A DNA stretch of 64,000 bases from Neorhizobium galegae. Lineage in GTDB: Bacteria; Pseudomonadota; Alphaproteobacteria; Rhizobiales; Rhizobiaceae. Positions 20,739-29,808 of this stretch are shown here, piece by piece. Within the stretch, counting starts at the first letter, position 1, and every line of letters begins with the position of its first letter. Both the position numbers and the translations under genes were made by a program. The notes beneath the pieces are model-generated. The model was given only the letters and a program-made list of their open reading frames with translations. It was not told where the DNA came from and did no database searches. The stretch is from positions 1,493,501 to 1,557,500 of the forward strand of contig NZ_CP090095.1 in NCBI RefSeq assembly GCF_021391675.1, written 5' to 3'.

Positions 20739-23021
20739 ATGGGAAAAAATCTGACACCACCCGGCGGCGACGGCGGCGACAACATCCTGCCGGTCGATCT
20801 GAAAGCAGCGCTCGAAGAGCGCTACCTCGCCTATGCGCTTTCCACCATCATGCACCGGGCGCTGCCGGACGTGCGCGACGGCCTGAAACCCGTCCACCGC
20901 CGCATTGTCTACGCGATGAGCGAGATGGGTCTGCGCCCCAACGCCGCCTTCCGCAAATGCGCCAAGATCGTCGGCGAAGTGATGGGTAACTTCCATCCGC
21001 ACGGCGACCAGTCGATCTACGATGCGCTGGCGCGCCTTGCACAGGATTTCTCCCAGCGTTATCCGCTCGTCAACGGCCAGGGCAATTTCGGCAATATCGA
21101 CGGCGATAGCCCTGCCGCGATGCGTTACACCGAATCGAAGATGACGGCGGTTTCCGAACTGCTGCTCGAAGGCATCGACCAGGACGCGGTGGATTTCCGC
21201 GATACCTACGACGAATCGAATTCGGAACCGGTCGTCTTGCCCGGCGCCTTCCCGAACCTGCTGGCCAACGGCACGTCGGGCATTGCGGTCGGCATGGCGA
21301 CGTCGATCCCGCCGCACAATGTCCACGAACTCTGCGACGCGGCGCTGCACCTGATTAAGAACCCGGCCGCGACCATCGAAGACCTGATGGCGGATCCGGC
21401 CGAGCCGGCCAAGGGCGGCATCGAAGGCCCCGATCTGCCGACCGGCGGCATCATCATCGACAGCCGAGAGTCGATCGTCGAGGCCTACAAGACCGGCCGC
21501 GGCGGTTTTCGCGTGCGTGCCCGCTGGATCATCGAGGATCTCGGCCGCGGCGGCTACCAGATAGTCGTCACCGAAATTCCGTTCCAGGTGCAGAAATCGC
21601 GCCTGATCGAAAAGATCGCCGAACTGCTGCTCGCCCGCAAACTGCCGCTTCTCGAAGACGTGCGCGACGAATCGGCCGAAGACGTGCGCGTCGTGCTGGT
21701 GCCGAAGAGCCGCACGGTCGATGCGACCCTGCTGATGGAATCGCTGTTCAAGCTGTCCGAGCTGGAAACCCGTCTGCCGCTCAACATGAACGTGCTCTCC
21801 ATGGGCCGGGTGCCCAAGGTGATGGCGCTCAACGAAGTGCTGCTGGAATGGCTGGCGCATCGCCGCGACGTGCTGGTCCGCCGCTCGCGTTTCCGCCTGG
21901 CGGCGATCGACCGGCGCCTGGAAATCCTCGGCGGCCTGCTGATCGCCTACCTCAATATCGACGAGGTGATCCGCATCATCCGCGAGGAGGACGAACCGAA
22001 GTCTGTGATGATGGAGCGCTGGTCGCTCTCCGACATCCAGGTCGAGGCGATCCTCAACATGCGGCTTCGCGCCTTGCGCAAGCTCGAAGAATTCGAAATC
22101 CGCACCGAACATGAGAACCTCACCAAGGAAAAGGCGGATATCGAAACGCTGCTCGCTTCCGAGGACAAGCAGTGGCGGGTGATCGAGCACGAGATCCAGG
22201 ACGTCCGCAAGAACTTCGCCAAGGGCCGTGGAAAGCCCTATGCGCGCCTGACGACCTTCGCCGACGCGCCGGATGCCGATATCGAGGCGATCAACCAGTC
22301 GATGATCGAGAAGGAACCGATCACCGTCGTCGTCTCGCAGAAGGGCTGGATTCGTGCGCTGAAGGGCCACATTTCGGACACCTCGACGCTCACCTTCAAG
22401 GAGGGCGACGGGCCGAAGATCGCCTTCACCGCCCAGACGACCGACAAGCTGCTGCTCGTCACGACGGGCGGCAAGGTCTATACGCTCGGCGCCGACAAGC
22501 TGCCGGGCGGCCGCGGCCATGGCGAGCCGATCCGCATCATCGTCGATATGGAGAACGACCAGGACATCCTGACCGCCTTCGTCCACGATCCGCAGCGCAA
22601 GCTGATCGTCGCCTCCACCGCCGGCAACGGCTTTATCGTCGCCGAGAGCGAGATGATCGCCAATACCCGCAAGGGCAAGCAGATCATGAATGTCGCGATG
22701 CCCGACGAGACCAAGCTGGTCGTGCCGGTCTCGGGCGATCACGTTGCGGTCGTCGGCGAGAACCGCAAGCTGCTGGTCTTCCCGCTCACCCAGCTGCCGG
22801 AAATGACCCGCGGCAAGGGCGTGCGCCTGCAGCGCTACAAGGATGGCGGCATTTCCGACATCCGCTGCTTCACCATGGCCGACGGCCTTTCCTGGGAAGA
22901 CAGCGCCGGCCGCTCGTTCACCCGCAACAAGGACGAACTGCTTGAATGGATCACCGACCGCGCCACCGCCGGCCGCGCCGTTCCGAAGGGCTTTCCGCGG
23001 AGCGGGAAGTTCGCGGGGTGA
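20739..23021 (+). CDS. parC: DNA topoisomerase IV subunit A
   Basis: This 760-residue type IIA topoisomerase subunit decatenates daughter chromosomes together with ParE. The N-terminal breakage-reunion domain contains [16 protein letters not shown] and the catalytic tyrosine Tyr130 in [10 protein letters not shown]. The C-terminal beta-pinwheel has irregular repeats, without the canonical GyrA box, which separates ParC from GyrA. Length fits ParC of Rhizobiales. The stop codon is immediately followed, with no gap, by the reverse stop of the doc gene, forming TGATCA. Confidence 0.93.
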   Translation: MGKNLTPPGGDGGDNILPVDLKAALEERYLAYALSTIMHRALPDVRDGLKPVHRRIVYAMSEMGLRPNAAFRKCAKIVGEVMGNFHPHGDQSIYDALARLAQDFSQRYPLVNGQGNFGNIDGDSPAAMRYTESKMTAVSELLLEGIDQDAVDFRDTYDESNSEPVVLPGAFPNLLANGTSGIAVGMATSIPPHNVHELCDAALHLIKNPAATIEDLMADPAEPAKGGIEGPDLPTGGIIIDSRESIVEAYKTGRGGFRVRARWIIEDLGRGGYQIVVTEIPFQVQKSRLIEKIAELLLARKLPLLEDVRDESAEDVRVVLVPKSRTVDATLLMESLFKLSELETRLPLNMNVLSMGRVPKVMALNEVLLEWLAHRRDVLVRRSRFRLAAIDRRLEILGGLLIAYLNIDEVIRIIREEDEPKSVMMERWSLSDIQVEAILNMRLRALRKLEEFEIRTEHENLTKEKADIETLLASEDKQWRVIEHEIQDVRKNFAKGRGKPYARLTTFADAPDADIEAINQSMIEKEPITVVVSQKGWIRALKGHISDTSTLTFKEGDGPKIAFTAQTTDKLLLVTTGGKVYTLGADKLPGGRGHGEPIRIIVDMENDQDILTAFVHDPQRKLIVASTAGNGFIVAESEMIANTRKGKQIMNVAMPDETKLVVPVSGDHVAVVGENRKLLVFPLTQLPEMTRGKGVRLQRYKDGGISDIRCFTMADGLSWEDSAGRSFTRNKDELLEWITDRATAGRAVPKGFPRSGKFAG

Positions 23022-23411
23022 TCAGGTGAGGGGAATGGTGTGATCGCGCAGGAAGCGCGTCGCACCTTCCTCGTCGATCTCGCCGGCAGCGACCGCGAGG
23101 ACGAACTCGATGATTTCGGCCTGTTCGGCTTCGATCATATGTCCGTTGATAAGCAAGAACGTGAAGGCGGATAGATAGGCCGTGCGCTTATTGCCATCCG
23201 AGAAAGGATGGTTGCGTGCAAAGCCGTAAAGATATGCGGCGGCGAGCCGGAGGGCGTCCTCCTCTCCATAAGCATGCTTGTGAAGTGGGCGCGCAAGTGC
23301 CGCCTCAAGGGCGTTTTCGTCCTTAAGGCCGGGCAGGCCGCCGTGTTCAGCCAGTTGCTCTTGATGGATGATCTCAATAGCTTGCCGTGAGAGCCATTTT
23401 ATGGCTTTCAC
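23022..23411 (-). CDS. Doc/Fic family toxin of a type II toxin-antitoxin module
   Basis: This 129-residue death-on-curing (Doc) protein has the complete core motif HPFSDGNKRTA, His68 to Arg76 (HxFx-D/N-x-NKR), which binds ATP and the phosphate in this family. Doc of phage P1 phosphorylates elongation factor Tu. The ATG at 23411 overlaps the antitoxin stop by 4 bases, so translation is coupled. All catalytic residues are intact, so the toxin is likely functional. It ends exactly at the parC stop, a tail-to-tail arrangement without any spacer. Confidence 0.88.
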   Translation of the reverse strand: MKAIKWLSRQAIEIIHQEQLAEHGGLPGLKDENALEAALARPLHKHAYGEEDALRLAAAYLYGFARNHPFSDGNKRTAYLSAFTFLLINGHMIEAEQAEIIEFVLAVAAGEIDEEGATRFLRDHTIPLT

Positions 23412-23629
23412 TTCGCAAGCTCTCTGAGGGCAACCCGGTATTTTTGCATGCCCAAACGAGCGGCTTTCAGCTGTTCTGCCAGATCGGCCTGCTCGGGTAC
23501 GAGCGCGATATTTCCGTTATCCTCACGCAATTCGAGATTATCGCCAGCTTTCAAGCCCATGCGATCCAAGACATCCTTCGGAATGATGATGCCTTCGGAG
23601 TTGCCAATCTTGCGAATAATTACGTTCAT
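23408..23629 (-). CDS. AbrB/MazE-type antitoxin
   Basis: This 73-residue SpoVT/AbrB swapped-hairpin DNA-binding protein (VIIRKIGNSEGIIIPKDVLD, then a second strand with GDNLELREDNGNIAL) has a C-terminal helix (ADLAEQLKAARLGM) likely to cover the toxin. Doc is more often paired with a Phd-fold antitoxin; AbrB-fold partners also occur. The ATG at 23629 starts the conserved strand; an upstream in-frame start would add only eight residues. The pair should repress its own promoter in the 65 bases before it. Confidence 0.85.
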   Translation of the reverse strand: MNVIIRKIGNSEGIIIPKDVLDRMGLKAGDNLELREDNGNIALVPEQADLAEQLKAARLGMQKYRVALRELAK

Positions 23630-23694
23630 TGCTCGAACTCCTGCTCGTTGCAACGGTGTTATAACGCCGATTGGTGACGTTTACAATGTTCGAA

Positions 23695-24570
23695 TCACGC
23701 CGCCGCCCTGGCCCGCATCCTCTCCACCCGCCGCATCTGCCAGGCCGAATAGCCGATCAGCGCCAGCACGAGGATCGAGCCGCCGAGCAGGGTGCGGGCG
23801 GAGGGGATTTCGGCAAAGATCAGCCAGACCCAGATCGGTGCGAGGATGGTTTCGAGCAGGTAGAACATGCCGACCTCGGGGCCGGAGAGATATTTCGGGC
23901 CGGTCGCCAGGCACCAGAAGGCAAGTGGCATCATGATCGCGCCGTCGAACACCACCCAGACGGGGTCCGCGACCGAAAAGCCGTTGCTGGCGACGAAGGA
24001 AAGCCCGATCGTCGCCGGAATGATGGTGGCGACCAGCGGCACGAAACCCATGTCGATGCGCGCAGCCCGGCTGAGCGTGATCGCTAAGGCCAGCAGGAAC
24101 GAGGCCGTTGCCGCCAGGATGTCGCCGAGGATATGGCCGCCGGCAAGCCCGCCCGAAACAATCAGGCCGACGCCGAAAAACATCACCAGCATGGTGACGA
24201 GCGTCGAAGGCGAGGGGCGTTCCTTGAGGACCAGCCAGCCGAGAATGGCGGCATACATGGGCGTGAAGGCAACGATGAAGACGACGTTGGCGGTCGCCGT
24301 GTTGAAGACGGCGCCGAGGAAGGCGATCGTCGAAATGCCGTAGCAGAACCCGGCGGCAAACCCCGCTTTTCCGGGGATCAGCGCCGGACGGGTCGATCCG
24401 AAGCGCCGGACGAGCAGCCACAGGATGATGGCGGCGGCGAAGGTCGCCGTGCTGCGCAGCGCGACCGTCGACCACATCTCGCCATGCCCGAGACGGACGA
24501 GCGGCACGTCGAAGGAGAGCGCAAGGCCGCCGATGGCGGTGAGCACAAGGCCCTTTTTATGATCGTTCAT
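23695..24570 (-). CDS. EamA/DMT family transporter
   Basis: This 291-residue ten-helix drug/metabolite transporter has two EamA repeats: the first around residues 8-135 with VFIVAFTPMYAAILGWLVLK, the second in the C-terminal half with EVGMFYLLETILAPIWVWL. The substrate is unknown. The gene is 9 bases downstream of bpt and runs in the same direction, so both are probably one transcript from the RDD-bpt side. Confidence 0.88.
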   Translation of the reverse strand: MNDHKKGLVLTAIGGLALSFDVPLVRLGHGEMWSTVALRSTATFAAAIILWLLVRRFGSTRPALIPGKAGFAAGFCYGISTIAFLGAVFNTATANVVFIVAFTPMYAAILGWLVLKERPSPSTLVTMLVMFFGVGLIVSGGLAGGHILGDILAATASFLLALAITLSRAARIDMGFVPLVATIIPATIGLSFVASNGFSVADPVWVVFDGAIMMPLAFWCLATGPKYLSGPEVGMFYLLETILAPIWVWLIFAEIPSARTLLGGSILVLALIGYSAWQMRRVERMRARAAA

Positions 24571-24579
24571 CGGATGATT

Positions 24580-25341
24580 TCAGATGTCCGTGGCGGGATC
24601 GAAGATTTCCCAGCCGCGCGGGGTCAGGTGTTCCTGCGGCTGGAAGCGGGTCTTGTAACCCATCTTCGCCGAACCCTTCACCCAGTAACCGAGATAGACA
24701 TGCGGCAGGCCGAGCGACCTGGTCCGGGCGATGTGGTCGAGGATCATGAACGTCCCGAGCGAGCGCTTTTCATATTCCGGATTGAAGAAGGAATAGACCA
24801 TCGACAGGCCGTCGCTCATCATGTCGGTGAGCGCGACGGCCAGCAGTTCGCCCTTCGGCTCGACGCTGATGCCGGAGCCCGGCTCGCGGCGGCGGTACTC
24901 GATGATGCGGGTGTTGACATGCGTGTCCTCGACCATGATCGCATAGTCGAGCGCCGACATGTCCGACATGCCGCCCCGCTGATGGCGGTCGTCGAGATAG
25001 CGGCGGAAGAGCGAGAACTGTTCCGTGGAGGGCTGTGCGGGATAGACCGTTGCGATCACGTCGCGATTGGTGACGAGAACCCGTTTCATCGAACGCACGG
25101 GCTCGAATTCGTGAGCGAGGATGCGCACGGAAATGCATGCGCGGCATGATTCGCAGGCCGGCCGGTAGGCGATGTTCTGCGAACGGCGGAAACCGCCCTG
25201 GGTCAGTAGGTCGTTCATCTCGGCGGCGCGAGGGCCTACCAGGTGAGTGAAGACCTTTCGCTCCATTTCACCCGGGAGATAGGGACAAACTGCCGGGGCC
25301 GTCAGGTAGAACTGCGGTGAGGGCGTTGCCTGCGTGTTCAT
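24580..25341 (-). CDS. bpt: Aspartate/glutamate leucyl-tRNA-protein transferase (Bpt)
   Basis: This 253-residue N-end-rule transferase adds leucine from Leu-tRNA to proteins with N-terminal Asp or Glu and so marks them for ClpAP. The N-terminal ATE domain has [16 protein letters not shown] and the cysteine pair of CESCRAC. The C-terminal GNAT-like domain has [15 protein letters not shown] and [15 protein letters not shown]. Length (about 250) and motifs are those of alphaproteobacterial Bpt rather than eukaryotic Ate1. It lies between the RDD gene and the EamA gene. Confidence 0.93.
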   Translation of the reverse strand: MNTQATPSPQFYLTAPAVCPYLPGEMERKVFTHLVGPRAAEMNDLLTQGGFRRSQNIAYRPACESCRACISVRILAHEFEPVRSMKRVLVTNRDVIATVYPAQPSTEQFSLFRRYLDDRHQRGGMSDMSALDYAIMVEDTHVNTRIIEYRRREPGSGISVEPKGELLAVALTDMMSDGLSMVYSFFNPEYEKRSLGTFMILDHIARTRSLGLPHVYLGYWVKGSAKMGYKTRFQPQEHLTPRGWEIFDPATDI

Positions 25342-25468
25342 TGCGTCGTGGCAGTCCGGTCTTCAGGATCGTAAATGTCATACCATGGCGCATAAAAGCG
25401 AAACGTCAACCATATGCTGCGACAGGCAGCCTGCTAATGCCATAAACTTTCGGCCAGTAGCGTAATCG

Positions 25469-25927
25469 TTACGACGTACGCACCACGACGGTGCCGAGCA
25501 GCAGGTCGTGCACGAGGCGCGAACGCTCGATGAACAGGCCGGCGAGCAGAATCAGCGGCGTCAGCACCGAGTTGATGATCCAGAAGATCACCGTGTGGGC
25601 CATGGCGGTCAGGAAATCCATCCGCCGGCCGTCGAGCCGCACCATGGCGAGCCCCATGGCGCGCATGCCGGGCGAAGCTTGCGCCGAGCCGCCGAGCGTC
25701 ATCCCGAAATAAAGAAGGGCGACAATCACGAACAGGGCCGGATAGAGCATGAAGCCTAGGCCGAGCGTGATGATGCCGAGGAAGAACACCACGACCGCGG
25801 CCGGAATGCACAAAAGCAGCACGATCACGTAGTCGATGATGAAGGCGAACACCCGCCGCGAAAGAACGCCGCTATAGGCGCGCCAATCGTCCGGTGCGGC
25901 ATAGGCTGGGTTCGGGTCGAGGCTCAT
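25469..25927 (-). CDS. RDD family membrane protein
   Basis: The protein has 152 residues. The RDD domain includes FAFIIDYVIVLLLCIPAAVV with the conserved aspartate, then GMRAMGLAMVRLDGR and a C-terminal IERSRLVHDLLLGTVVV with the final conserved Asp. It has three to four helices and an N-terminal proline-rich cytoplasmic tail. The function of the family is not settled; transport has been suggested. In relatives RDD and hemB are commonly neighbours, while here an AT-rich insert separates them. Confidence 0.88.
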   Translation of the reverse strand: MSLDPNPAYAAPDDWRAYSGVLSRRVFAFIIDYVIVLLLCIPAAVVVFFLGIITLGLGFMLYPALFVIVALLYFGMTLGGSAQASPGMRAMGLAMVRLDGRRMDFLTAMAHTVIFWIINSVLTPLILLAGLFIERSRLVHDLLLGTVVVRTS

Positions 25928-26014
25928 CGTTTCATCATCTCCTGTTTCTGGTTACGGATATGGGATTAGAAGTGCGGCGCTTCAACTGCGGAATGTATAA
26001 GAAGACGTCGCGTG

Positions 26015-26062
26015 AAAATGAAATGCGAATCGCGTATAAGATGCAATCGCATTTTCCTTTTC
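26015..26062. repeat. AT-rich inverted repeat at the left side of the RHS-tip island
   Basis: AAATGCGA at 26021-26028 and TCGCATTT at 26047-26054 are perfect 8-base arms, extended with one interruption by GAAAA (26015-26019) and TTTTC on the outer sides. It lies 31 bases before the toxin gene start. It could be an operator, a terminator for incoming transcription, or a remnant of the insertion site. Confidence 0.5.
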
Positions 26063-26092
26063 ATGATAGATATTATTTTAATTGAGGCCCTA

Positions 26093-26932
26093 ATGACCAA
26101 ACTTAAAAATATCGACGTAATTCAGCTCATTAGTCTCCTTCTTATCGCGGTTCTTGCGGTTGTTTCAACGGTCTCATCAGCCGATGCACGGTTCATTCAG
26201 CCCGATGATTGGAATCCGACAAATGAGGGTGTCGGCACAAATCGATACGCTTACGCGGACAATGATCCGATCAATAAAAGCGATCCAAATGGACATCTGT
26301 TCTTTGCTCCATTTGCAATGGGATGCGTAGGTAGCGGTGCGTGTTTAGCGATCACGTCGGCGGCCACGGTTATCGCAGGTTTTGCGACCCAAGCTGGCCA
26401 CCTAATGTCAGGCAGGAGCAGTGTCGAGCCGGATTGGGGGGAGGTGCGAGCACTGCTAGCCAATGGGGTCCCGCGTGAAAGAGCCATTGAAATTTCAAAA
26501 GACAATGTCCTTGCACAAGGACAACATCCACGTCAGCAACAGTCTCAATTTCGATCAAGCCTCGTGGAGACGGGGAAATTGGATTCGGGGCAAAAACAGG
26601 CAGCGCATCACATTGTAGAGAAGAGTGATCCCGCGGCTAGAGATGCTGTTGCCTTACTAAATAAGTCCGGGATCAGTATAAATTCCACCAGCAATGGCGT
26701 CGGACTATCGGAGCATGCGCGAGGTGGAAGGCACACCACTTCATATTCGTCAGCTGTACTTTCAAGGCTTTCCCCGTACTCTGAAGAAGAAGATTTGCGA
26801 AGAGAATTGGAGCAAATTGGGAGGGAGTTGGTATCTTACGACAAACAGGGCAAAACAGTTGATGACTGGGGACGCGATCAATCAAGCGGTTCAGGCGATA
26901 GTCATGAGGAAAGTGAAGCGCTTAAAAGATAG
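26093..26932 (+). CDS. RHS-core-tip protein with AHH nuclease domain (polymorphic toxin)
   Basis: This is a 279-residue protein. Residues 1-32 form a signal-peptide-like segment ([20 protein letters not shown], then SADA). Residues 33-68 are the end of an RHS core ([31 protein letters not shown]), the piece that in full RHS proteins precedes the variable toxic tip. Residues 70-105 are hydrophobic. The C-terminal domain has A171-H172-H173-I, NGV at 201-203, His208, His214 and Tyr218, the pattern of AHH predicted nucleases of the HNH/endonuclease VII superfamily. Nuclease activity is family knowledge, not shown here. GAGG 5 bases before the ATG at 26093 fixes the start; an ATG at 26012 lacks such support. 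The gene is AT-rich with codon use unlike the chromosome, and a putative immunity gene follows. Confidence 0.82.
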   Translation: MTKLKNIDVIQLISLLLIAVLAVVSTVSSADARFIQPDDWNPTNEGVGTNRYAYADNDPINKSDPNGHLFFAPFAMGCVGSGACLAITSAATVIAGFATQAGHLMSGRSSVEPDWGEVRALLANGVPRERAIEISKDNVLAQGQHPRQQQSQFRSSLVETGKLDSGQKQAAHHIVEKSDPAARDAVALLNKSGISINSTSNGVGLSEHARGGRHTTSYSSAVLSRLSPYSEEEDLRRELEQIGRELVSYDKQGKTVDDWGRDQSSGSGDSHEESEALKR

Positions 26933-26958
26933 CCACTAAAAAAATGTTGGAGTGATCA

Positions 26959-27534
26959 TTGGATAAGTTTTGGCGCGCCACAGGTAACTTCGCCGACTAT
27001 AAAACGCCAATAAGCGATGGCGAAATTCTTCATTCCCCTCAATTGCTCCGAGAAGGATTTGAGCTCGACCCTGAAAGCCTGAAGCTGCGGTTTATGCGCA
27101 GAGGCAAACGGGAAAACAGAGTTCTGGGAAGCTTCACTGCTTGGCGGCCTGGAATTTTGACGCCTGAAAGGGAAGTTTTTGAAATTCTGCGACCTCTCAT
27201 AGAGCCATCAGCTCGATGCTTTGACGTCAATATCGGGAAGCGTCCCTATGTTATTTGCATTGTCAATCGCAAGCTTGATGCTTTTGATCGCACTCGCAGC
27301 CGATTCCAGCGATTTGGCGAGGACGAAGATTTGACGGATTGTACTCTTTCCGCTGGATCAGGTGTAAACCTCCGAAAGATCTTTTTGAAATCCAACTTCC
27401 AGACCGATGCATACGTATTCCGCTTGGAAGGAGAGCCTCCCCTTCAACTCGAAATCATCGTATCGGACGAATTCTATCAAACCTATCACGCCCACAAGCT
27501 CACCGGCCTGATATTCCAGTCTGTCGGCCAGTAA
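26959..27534 (+). CDS. Putative immunity protein (Imm11/DUF1629-like)
   Basis: This 191-residue soluble protein lies 26 bases after the AHH toxin on the same strand. The C-terminal segment EIIVSDEFYQTYHAHKLTGL followed by IFQSV resembles the conserved end of the imm11/DUF1629 family (serine-x-x-phe, then TGL-x-F). The rest is too divergent for a firm match. The start is TTG at 26959, supported by GGAG six bases upstream; no in-frame ATG is nearby. Low GC like the toxin gene. Position, size and codon use make immunity the best reading. It ends 5 bases from the convergent hemB stop. Confidence 0.65.
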   Translation: MDKFWRATGNFADYKTPISDGEILHSPQLLREGFELDPESLKLRFMRRGKRENRVLGSFTAWRPGILTPEREVFEILRPLIEPSARCFDVNIGKRPYVICIVNRKLDAFDRTRSRFQRFGEDEDLTDCTLSAGSGVNLRKIFLKSNFQTDAYVFRLEGEPPLQLEIIVSDEFYQTYHAHKLTGLIFQSVGQ

Positions 27535-27539
27535 GCCTG

Positions 27540-28550
27540 CTACCCCTTCGCCAGCTTCTTCGCCGCTTCCACCGCAAAATACGAAAGAATGCCGTCGCAG
27601 CCGGCGCGCTTGAAGCAGAGCAGCGTCTCCATCATGACCCGTTCGCCGTCGATCCAGCCGTTCATCGCGGCGGCCTTGATCTGCGTGTATTCGCCGGAGA
27701 CCTGGTAGGCGAAGACGGGCAGGCCGAACGCTTCCTTGATGCGCCAGCAGATGTCGAGATAGGCGATGCCGGGCTTGACCATCAGCATGTCGGCGCCTTC
27801 CTCGACGTCGAGAGCCGCATCCCGCACCGCTTCGGTGCCGTTGGCCGGCGAGATGTAATAGCTGTTCTTGTCGCCTTTCAGCAGGCCGCTGGTATTGATC
27901 GCCTCGCGATAGGGGCCGTAGAAACCGGACGAGAACTTCGTCGCATAGGACATGATGCCGACATCCTGATGGCCGCTCGCATCCAGCCCGCGGCGGATGG
28001 CGCCGATGCGGCCGTCCATCATTTCCGACGGCGCGATGATGTCGGCGCCGGCATCCGCCTGCATGACGGCGGCGCGCACGATCTGGTCGACCGTCTCGTC
28101 GTTGACGATGATGCCGTCGCGCAGGATGCCGTCATGGCCGTGGCTGGTGAACGGGTCGAGCGCCACGTCGGTGATGATGCCGATATTCGGCACCGCTTTC
28201 TTGAAAGCGGCGGTCGCCTGGTTGATCAGGTTGTTGGCGACCAGGCTGTTGGAGCCGGTCTCGTCGCGCAGGTCCATCTCGATATCGGGGAAGGTGGCGA
28301 TCGCCGGAATACCGAGATCGGCAGCTTCCTTGACCGCCTCGACCGCCTTGTCGACGCTCATGCGGTTGACGCCGGGCATGGCGGCGATCGGATCGACGAT
28401 GCCGGTGCCGGGAACGATGAAGATCGGCCAGATCAGATCGTCCACCGTCAGCCGGTTCTCCTGCACCAGCCTGCGCGTCCAGTCGGCCTTGCGGTTGCGC
28501 CGCATGCGGCGGTGGCCGGTGATCTCGTCGACCAGATGCGTCTTGTCCAT
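27540..28550 (-). CDS. hemB: Delta-aminolevulinic acid dehydratase (porphobilinogen synthase)
   Basis: This 336-residue enzyme condenses two 5-aminolevulinate molecules to porphobilinogen in haem synthesis. The Schiff-base lysines are visible in MSYATKFSSGFYGPYR and in MLMVKPGIAYLD. The metal-binding loop carries aspartates instead of the cysteine triad (ITDVALDPFTSHGHDG), so the enzyme is of the magnesium rather than zinc type. The ATG at 28550 gives the usual N-terminus; an in-frame ATG 51 bases upstream is less likely. The stop is 5 bases from the stop of the convergent immunity gene, and there is no terminator between them. Confidence 0.95.
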   Translation of the reverse strand: MDKTHLVDEITGHRRMRRNRKADWTRRLVQENRLTVDDLIWPIFIVPGTGIVDPIAAMPGVNRMSVDKAVEAVKEAADLGIPAIATFPDIEMDLRDETGSNSLVANNLINQATAAFKKAVPNIGIITDVALDPFTSHGHDGILRDGIIVNDETVDQIVRAAVMQADAGADIIAPSEMMDGRIGAIRRGLDASGHQDVGIMSYATKFSSGFYGPYREAINTSGLLKGDKNSYYISPANGTEAVRDAALDVEEGADMLMVKPGIAYLDICWRIKEAFGLPVFAYQVSGEYTQIKAAAMNGWIDGERVMMETLLCFKRAGCDGILSYFAVEAAKKLAKG

Positions 28551-28642
28551 TGCAAAGTCTCCAACTTCTCTTCCCATGCGCGCGTCATTATCATGCAGCA
28601 CGCCATTTGCGAATGGGAGCGATCGCCGCAGTCGAGGCCCGG

Positions 28643-29023
28643 CTAGATCCAGAGATCGTTTTGAGCAGTACGTTCGCCGCCCTCGTTGCCGGTGTTCAAA
28701 ACGCCACGCGGCTCGATAACCATCATCTTCACTTCCTTTTCGGCGAACGGCTTGTGCTGCACGCCCTTCGGCACGACGAACATTTCGCCCGGCCCGATGT
28801 GAACGCTGCCGTCGCGCAAGTCGATCCGCAAATGGCCATCTATAACGATGAAGGCTTCATCCGTTTCCGGGTGATCGTGCCATATGAAATCGCCTTCGAT
28901 GCGGACGAGCTTGAACTGGTAGTCGTTCATTTCGGCGACGACGCGCTGCCGCCAGAGGTCGGGTATCCGTGCGAGCTTCTCGGCGAGGTTTATCGGGGCA
29001 TGTGAAAAGTTCCGATCGGTCAT
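28643..29023 (-). CDS. Cupin domain protein
   Basis: This 126-residue single-domain cupin has motif 1, WHDHPETDEAFIVIDG (metal-binding histidines and glutamate), and motif 2, PGEMFVVPKGVQHKPF. The family is related to mannose-6-phosphate isomerase-like cupins; no substrate can be assigned. AAAGGAGAAGAC before the ATG at 29023 is a strong ribosome-binding site and fixes the start. It lies 92 bases upstream of hemB on the same strand and may share its transcript. Confidence 0.85.
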   Translation of the reverse strand: MTDRNFSHAPINLAEKLARIPDLWRQRVVAEMNDYQFKLVRIEGDFIWHDHPETDEAFIVIDGHLRIDLRDGSVHIGPGEMFVVPKGVQHKPFAEKEVKMMVIEPRGVLNTGNEGGERTAQNDLWI

Positions 29024-29140
29024 GTCTTCTCCTTTGATTGGCGGCAAACCCTATCAGGACGAGGCGCAGGGCTCTTGAACGATCGTGCAGGCGACAGGCT
29101 GGTACTGGCGGTCGGCGACCGCGGCGGCTAGTGTAGTTGC

Positions 29141-29578
29141 ATGGAACCCGATTCACTCACGGTGCCGAAGCGCACGCTGACCGAAATTCTCTACGTCGTC
29201 TTCCTCAGGCTGGTCGCGGTCGCCTGTTTCTGGTTCGGCCTGCAATATTGGGCGATGCTGGTCGGCTATTCGCTGAAGGGCATGGCCCGCTTCGATCTGC
29301 TGGCGCTTCCCTGGAAGGTGGCGGCGTCTTCGCTTGCCGTGCTGTTTCCGGTTGCCTCGCTCGGCCTCTGGCTCACCGTCTCCTGGGGCCCGGTACTCTG
29401 GGCGATCGCCGCAATCTCGCAGATATCGATGTATATCGTCTGGCCGGAGATCTTCGGACACAACCGTCTCGTTCCCCTCATGCACGGCCTCGTCGCCGCG
29501 CTTTACGTCGTATTTCGGCTCTCTTTATGGGTCGAGGCGCGCCGCAAGGCGGAGCGGGTAAGGATTGATTCACCTTGA
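29141..29578 (+). CDS. DUF6163 family membrane protein
   Basis: This 145-residue protein has four hydrophobic helices (FLRLVAVACFWFGLQYWAML, VAASSLAVLFPVASLGLWL, a third around WGPVLWAIAAISQISMYIV and a fourth at LMHGLVAALYVVFRL). It matches the DUF6163 group found in Rhizobiales. Function unknown. It stands immediately before the ldtR region, a conserved neighbourhood in the order. Confidence 0.75.
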   Translation: MEPDSLTVPKRTLTEILYVVFLRLVAVACFWFGLQYWAMLVGYSLKGMARFDLLALPWKVAASSLAVLFPVASLGLWLTVSWGPVLWAIAAISQISMYIVWPEIFGHNRLVPLMHGLVAALYVVFRLSLWVEARRKAERVRIDSP

Positions 29579-29726
29579 AATTAAAGCTTTGACGGCCGAA
29601 TTTGACTGGGAATTCGCCGCTAAGTGATTGATTTATTTTAAATCTGAATGGCCGCATCCTGGGTTGGCGAGGGCGGGCCGGAATTCGAGGAAACGCGTTA
29701 AGCGCTTGTTAAGCCTATGTTTTAAG

Positions 29727-29747
29727 TCGAATTTTATGCGTATTCGA
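29727..29747. promoter_or_regulatory. Inverted repeat in the ldtR promoter region, candidate LdtR operator
   Basis: TCGAAT 29727-29732 and ATTCGA 29742-29747 are perfect arms with a 9-base spacer, 62 bases before the ldtR start. A second near-palindrome, TTAAGCGCTTGTTAA, lies just upstream (29699-29713). MarR proteins usually bind such dyads and repress their own gene. Inference. Confidence 0.35.
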
Positions 29748-29808
29748 TAGTGTCTGTCTCAAGGCGGGAACACAACAAACACCGCCAAACAAAACAGATG
29801 AGGCAGTC

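Noticed and set aside
25894..26085. Small plus-strand frame at the left edge of the RHS-tip island
   Set aside because: It overlaps the RDD gene start and the inverted repeat; no ribosome-binding site and no conserved feature.
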